Shown here: positions 60,154 through 64,000 of the stretch, one piece after another
Layout: every line of letters begins with the position of its first letter
How positions within the stretch are numbered: position 1 is the first letter of the stretch
Source: Sphingobacterium multivorum
Lineage (GTDB): Bacteria; Bacteroidota; Bacteroidia; Sphingobacteriales; Sphingobacteriaceae
Assembly (NCBI RefSeq): GCF_039511225.1
Contig: NZ_CP154261.1
Location: forward strand, 2,666,001 to 2,730,000
Direction: 5' to 3'
Length of the DNA stretch: 64,000 nt
Notes under the pieces: generated by a model
Databases searched by the model: none
What the model saw: only the letters and a program-made list of their open reading frames with translations
Told to the model about the DNA's origin: nothing
Position numbers and translations under genes: made by a program

Positions 60154-61110
60154 ATGGAATTCAAACAAGAAGTGGAACATGTACAGTGTTTGATTATTGG
60201 TTCGGGACCAGCAGGTTATACTGCCGCGATTTATGCAGCCCGTGCGGATATGAAACCAGTCGTTTATACCGGTATTGTGCCAGGGGGACAGTTGACTCAA
60301 ACAACTGAGGTGGACAATTTCCCTGGTTATCCAAAAGGTATCACTGGACCAGTGATGATGGAAGATTTGCGCGAGCAAGCTGAACGCTTCGGAACTTCAG
60401 TGCGTTTTGGATATGTGACTAAAGTGGATTTTACAGGTGAGGTACACCGTGTTGAGATCGATGGAACAGTACAAGTTACCGCAGATACAGTGATTATTGC
60501 GACAGGAGCCACAGCAAAATGGTTAGGCTTGGAATCTGAACAAAAATACAATGGTTTTGGTGTTTCAGCATGTGCTGTATGTGATGGGTTCTTCTTTAAA
60601 AACCAAGAGGTTGCTATTGTAGGTGCTGGGGATACAGCGGCAGAAGAAGCAACATATCTTGCAAAATTATGCTCAAAAGTACATATGTTGGTTCGCCGTG
60701 ACGAGTTTCGTGCTTCTAAAGCAATGGTACATCGTGTTATGAATACACCAAATATCGAAGTTCACTACAATTCTGAGGCAAAAGAGGTCCTAGGAGATGG
60801 TCAGGTAGTGACCGGAATCCGCGTTGTTAACAATAAAGACCAGTCTGAAAAAGATCTCGAAGTAACAGGTTTCTTCGTTGCTATTGGGCATAAGCCTAAT
60901 ACGGAGCTTTTCACAGGTGTATTGGATATGGATGAAACAGGTTATTTAATTACAAAACCAGATAGTACTGCAACAAATATCCCGGGTGTTTTTGCTTGTG
61001 GTGATGTTCAGGATAACATCTTCCGTCAGGCAATCACTGCTGCAGGTACAGGTTGTATGGCAGCTTTGGAAGCTGAAAGATACTTAGCAGCTAAAGAAAG
61101 CGGCGAATAA
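60154..61110 (+). CDS. trxB: Thioredoxin reductase
   Basis: A 318-residue flavoprotein. FAD motif G-S-G-P-A-G-Y-T-A near residue 17, redox pair C140-A-V-C143-D-G, NADPH motif G-A-G-D-T-A-A-E-E-A. Reduces thioredoxin with NADPH. It has the standard low-molecular-weight length. It follows the exonuclease by 28 bp. Confidence 0.96.
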   Translation: MEFKQEVEHVQCLIIGSGPAGYTAAIYAARADMKPVVYTGIVPGGQLTQTTEVDNFPGYPKGITGPVMMEDLREQAERFGTSVRFGYVTKVDFTGEVHRVEIDGTVQVTADTVIIATGATAKWLGLESEQKYNGFGVSACAVCDGFFFKNQEVAIVGAGDTAAEEATYLAKLCSKVHMLVRRDEFRASKAMVHRVMNTPNIEVHYNSEAKEVLGDGQVVTGIRVVNNKDQSEKDLEVTGFFVAIGHKPNTELFTGVLDMDETGYLITKPDSTATNIPGVFACGDVQDNIFRQAITAAGTGCMAALEAERYLAAKESGE

Positions 61111-61125
61111 TCGCATGGAAATAAT

Positions 61126-61157
61126 AAAAACGGGGCATTGTACAATGCCCCGTTTTT
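61126..61157. terminator. Bidirectional terminator of trxB
   Basis: AAAAACGGGGCATTG (61126-61140) pairs perfectly with CAATGCCCCGTTTTT (61143-61157) with a 2-base centre. T-rich on both strands. It overlaps the stop codon of the convergent rnhA. Confidence 0.9.
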
Positions 61158-61650
61158 ATTTGCCTTCTTCCATTTCAAAAACACTGTCGATTTTCCAATT
61201 TGCCTTATCTTTGGATGCCGCGACAGCCAAACGATCACAGCGCTCATTTAAGGGATGCCCAGCATGGCCTTTTACCCATACAAGGCGTACGGTATGGAGC
61301 TTATAGACGCTCATTAACCGCAACCAAAGATCTTTATTCTTTTTTCCCGCAAAACCTTTTTGTATCCAACCATATACCCATTTCTTATCAATGGCGTCAA
61401 TGACGTATTTGGAGTCAGAATACACGGTAACATGTTGCTGTAGATTTTTCAGTGCCTCGAGGCCGACGATCACAGCCATCAATTCCATCCTGTTGTTAGT
61501 CGTTTTGCGGTAACCGCCCGAAAACTCTTTTTCGATCAGTTTACCTTTAAAGGCTTCATTATCGCCTGTATAAATAGTTCTTAAGATGGTTCCGTAACCT
61601 CCAGGGCCCGGATTTCCACTTGAAGCCCCATCTGTATATAATTCGATCAT
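61156..61650 (-). CDS. rnhA: Ribonuclease HI
   Basis: 164 residues from the ATG at 61650; the frame is open 12 codons further up. D7 in [16 protein letters not shown], Glu in N-N-R-M-E-L-M-A-V, Asp in V-Y-S-D-S-K-Y-V and a C-terminal [11 protein letters not shown]: all catalytic carboxylates. Degrades RNA in RNA-DNA hybrids. Confidence 0.96.
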   Translation of the reverse strand: MIELYTDGASSGNPGPGGYGTILRTIYTGDNEAFKGKLIEKEFSGGYRKTTNNRMELMAVIVGLEALKNLQQHVTVYSDSKYVIDAIDKKWVYGWIQKGFAGKKNKDLWLRLMSVYKLHTVRLVWVKGHAGHPLNERCDRLAVAASKDKANWKIDSVFEMEEGK

Positions 61651-61849
61651 ACCGGCCAAATATACATGAAGTTTTTGTAAGCACATACAAACGGATAAAA
61701 ATGATCCAGACTAGTGCATATTTTGATGCTCGAGGTAGAAGAATTTGTACCGTTGCACCTTCAATAAATTGAACGACATGGCACACCGCTAGAGGCATCA
61801 AATTTAATAGGTACCCACAACTGATTTAATAGGGATTTTACACGGCTTT

Positions 61850-61893
61850 ATCCGAATGAGGTCCCTATAAAGTCCCTATGAGATCCGTTTAAG
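61850..61893. repeat. Four 11-bp tandem units (RTCC core)
   Basis: ATCCGAATGAG, GTCCCTATAAA, GTCCCTATGAG, ATCCGTTTAAG, consecutive and without gaps, consensus RTCCSWWTRAR. The core GTCC and 11-bp spacing also appear (minus strand) at 52807-52839. Confidence 0.8.
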
Positions 61894-61988
61894 TAATACG
61901 ACTATTCCCTGCGTGTTTTTAGTTTGAGCGAGAGAAAATACAATGTTAGATTTCAATTGCTCTCCAACGTAATTTATCCCTTACATAG

Positions 61989-62017
61989 TTGGATTGTGCT
62001 GATTTATGTGTATTTTG
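61989..62017 (+). promoter_or_regulatory. Candidate promoter for the fucosidase gene
   Basis: TTG (61989-61991), 19 bases, then TATTTTG (62011-62017), close to TAnnTTTG with one base fewer. The ATG follows 37 bases later. Confidence 0.4.
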
Positions 62018-62054
62018 CCGGCTTAAACTCGTTATGTAATCGATAAAATAGCTT

Positions 62055-63893
62055 ATGAAGTTTCGAAAGATTTCTCTTTTTGTTCTTTTGGCGTCCGCGT
62101 GCTTAAACGTTTCAGCGCAGAACAATGTATCACCGCAAAAAATGGATTGGTTTGAAGATGCCAAACTGGGTATTTTTATTCACTGGGGGATTTATTCTGT
62201 CGATGGAATATCAGAATCTTGGTCATTCTTCAATAATTACATCAATCATGACAATTATATCAAGCAACTGAATGGTTTTACAGCAAAGGATTATAGACCG
62301 AAGGAATGGGCCAAATTGATCAAAGAAGCTGGTGCGAAATACACGGTGATTACAACCAAACACCATGACGGGATCTCGATGTGGAATACGAAGGCTGATA
62401 AAGCGATCACGACATTACAAGACGCAGCTGCCAAACAGGATGTAATCACACCATTTGTGAAAGCCATACAAGAAGAAGGCTTGCATACTGGACTGTATTA
62501 TTCTTTGCCCGACTGGAGCCATCCTTATTACGATGTTTTTACGCGCAATCGAAAGCGTTATGAATTGAAAAGTGAGCCTTCTCGTTGGGATAATTATGTA
62601 AAATATTACCAGAGGCAATTGACTGAGCTATCCGAACAGTATAAGCCGGAATTACTTTGGTTTGACGGGGATTGGGAGCATAGTGCCGAGGAGTGGAAAG
62701 CTAAAGAGACCTTGAATCTTTTGCGGAAATATAATCCGAATATTATTATAAACTCGCGATTGAATCATCATGGAGATTACGATACACCTGAGCAAGGGAT
62801 TCCAGTAACCCGTCCTGATGCTAAATTTTGGGAACTCTGTTATACCATGAATGATTCTTGGGGTTATCAACCCTTCGATAAAAAGTACAAATCTCCCAAT
62901 ATGATCATTCGAACGTTGGTAGATTGTATTTCCATGGGTGGAAACCTATTGTTGGATATCGGTCCAAAGGCAGATGGAACAATCCCTGAGGAACAATTAA
63001 ATATTTTGAAACAGCTGGGGCGATGGACACATAAGCATGCGGCTGCGATCTACGGTACAAGAGCCGGTATTCCATTTGTGAACTACGGCGGGAAATCTGC
63101 TTTATCAAAGGACGGAAAGACACTTTATCTGTACGTGTATGAACAGAAACCCGAATTGCAGCTCAGAGGTTTGGTTAATCATACGGCCATTAAAGGAGTC
63201 TCAGTTGTCGGCGACGCATCCGCGAAAGTGAACGTTAAGTCGGAAAATGGAACCGTTCAAGTCGATTTAACGAAAGTAAACTTTGATCAGGACGTCACTG
63301 TGATTGCACTGAACTTTGCGGAGGCGCTTCGTTGGACTGCACCGCAAGATACTGAAGTTACGTTGAAATCTGTACTGGATAATAAGTTGACAGGTCGTGC
63401 TTTAGGTCAGATCGCTTCAACACTGCATGCCGGAAAAAATATCTTTGATAATTCCGGATTGACCGTGGATGGCTTAGAGACCAAATTGCCTAGTAGTAAT
63501 GCGACTAATCCAACGGTATTAAAGTGGATTAAGGATCATGCCGAAGCACTTTATGAGACTGGAAAAGGCTTACCTGAAGGACATTATGAAGGACTAAGCG
63601 CGCTCTCTAAAGATCGCCAGACATTGTATCTGTTTGTCGAGGGAAAACCTACGGGTCCTATTGCACTAAAAGGTGTTAAAAATGGAGTCGCCAGGATCCG
63701 CGTGGTCGGTGAGGGGTCCATGATAAATCATGAGGTTTTCAATAAGCTCTATTGGAGTAGCATCCCGGGTATTATCTACATTCAGGCACCAGCAGAGCGC
63801 TTGGATAAAAATATGACAGTTATTGCTGTTTTGTTGGATGCGCCAATACAACTATATCGCGAGAAAGTGGGCGCTATCGAAAATAACCTTTAA
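62055..63893 (+). CDS. Alpha-L-fucosidase (GH29), secreted
   Basis: A 612-residue protein with a signal peptide ending V-S-A-Q. The GH29 domain shows H-W-G-I-Y-S near residue 37, T-T-K-H-H-D-G near residue 97, and nucleophile D204 in W-F-D-G-D-W. The acid/base is not fixed in this family and cannot be read off. The C-terminal ~250 residues hold two related beta-sandwich units (K-S-A-L-S-K-D-G-K-T-L-Y-L-Y-V and L-S-A-L-S-K-D-R-Q-T-L-Y-L-F-V), so an accessory domain is duplicated. Releases alpha-L-fucose from glycans. Confidence 0.93.
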   Translation: MKFRKISLFVLLASACLNVSAQNNVSPQKMDWFEDAKLGIFIHWGIYSVDGISESWSFFNNYINHDNYIKQLNGFTAKDYRPKEWAKLIKEAGAKYTVITTKHHDGISMWNTKADKAITTLQDAAAKQDVITPFVKAIQEEGLHTGLYYSLPDWSHPYYDVFTRNRKRYELKSEPSRWDNYVKYYQRQLTELSEQYKPELLWFDGDWEHSAEEWKAKETLNLLRKYNPNIIINSRLNHHGDYDTPEQGIPVTRPDAKFWELCYTMNDSWGYQPFDKKYKSPNMIIRTLVDCISMGGNLLLDIGPKADGTIPEEQLNILKQLGRWTHKHAAAIYGTRAGIPFVNYGGKSALSKDGKTLYLYVYEQKPELQLRGLVNHTAIKGVSVVGDASAKVNVKSENGTVQVDLTKVNFDQDVTVIALNFAEALRWTAPQDTEVTLKSVLDNKLTGRALGQIASTLHAGKNIFDNSGLTVDGLETKLPSSNATNPTVLKWIKDHAEALYETGKGLPEGHYEGLSALSKDRQTLYLFVEGKPTGPIALKGVKNGVARIRVVGEGSMINHEVFNKLYWSSIPGIIYIQAPAERLDKNMTVIAVLLDAPIQLYREKVGAIENNL

Positions 63894-63918
63894 GAGGTCG
63901 GATAGCAATTAGCGTTGA

Positions 63919-63956
63919 AAAAAAGCCTGGGATAACAAAATATCCTGGGCTTTTTT
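63919..63956 (+). terminator. Terminator of the fucosidase gene
   Basis: AAAAAAGCCTGGGATA (63919-63934) pairs with TATCCTGGGCTTTTTT (63941-63956), two G-U pairs, 6-base loop. It is 25 bases after the stop. Nothing further is seen to the window end. Confidence 0.85.
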
Positions 63957-64000
63957 GCGAGATATAAACTATGCTGATTTATTAATTCTGATCCATTTTC

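Larger units (their letters stand above)
61651..62054. other. Gene-free region with 11-bp periodic repeats
   Basis: 404 bases between rnhA and the fucosidase, divergent. Holds four 11-bp units (61850-61893) and a candidate promoter (61989-62017). No credible gene seen. Confidence 0.6.

Overview
The window looks like chromosomal DNA of a Bacteroidota bacterium, most likely Sphingobacteriaceae and close to Sphingobacterium. This is judged from gene content: monomeric NADP isocitrate dehydrogenase, TonB receptor with a DUF4249 lipoprotein, many secreted proteins whose signal peptides end in A-Q, TAnnTTTG-type -7 boxes, and weak or absent Shine-Dalgarno sequences. No database search was run; all names rest on motifs and family memory.

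Layout. 1-2574 (minus): an ATP-dependent DNA ligase running off the left edge and its partner beta-lactamase-fold exonuclease. 2719-9447 (plus): a tight signalling block with two hybrid histidine kinases, two stand-alone receiver proteins and a CheR-type methyltransferase. 9589-12960: a NrtR-like Nudix regulator with a degenerate Nudix box, divergent from a secreted GH3 beta-glucosidase; a perfect 21-bp palindrome lies between them. 12961-14060: tRNA-Arg, YceI, tRNA-Ser.

14013-28700 is an accessory segment beginning at tRNA-Ser. It holds a serine-recombinase remnant, a truncated unknown gene, an AraC regulator with an aldehyde dehydrogenase and an SDR enzyme, an HxlR regulator facing a small membrane protein plus GNAT pair across a perfect palindrome, and several small proteins. 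Its centre is a tandem triplication of secreted proteins, each with seven 'YWKNGQ' repeats (probably a seven-bladed propeller) fused to a degenerate FKBP-like domain; the third copy is frameshifted. A methyltransferase follows, preceded by a possible four-way-junction RNA.

28811-64000 is mostly housekeeping and nutrient-uptake sequence: an alkyltransferase-like protein, aldo/keto reductases, a cyclophilin, HdeD, a TolC protein with an AraC regulator, icd, GH43, a META-domain protein, an esterase, TonB receptor plus DUF4249, a polysaccharide deacetylase, a TolC/adaptor pair without a pump, ComEA-like HhH protein, apt, ispE, an ATP-cone nuclease, ychF, a Rieske protein, gpsA, hemF, two M16 peptidases, an exonuclease, trxB, rnhA and a GH29 fucosidase.

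The most unusual items are the triplicated propeller-FKBP genes, two intergenic arrays of degenerate 11-bp units (52773-52839 and 61850-61893) built on a GTCC/GGAC core once per helical turn, the ATP-cone nuclease, the alkyltransferase-like protein with PAHR in place of PCHR, and the possible structured leader at 26671-26755.
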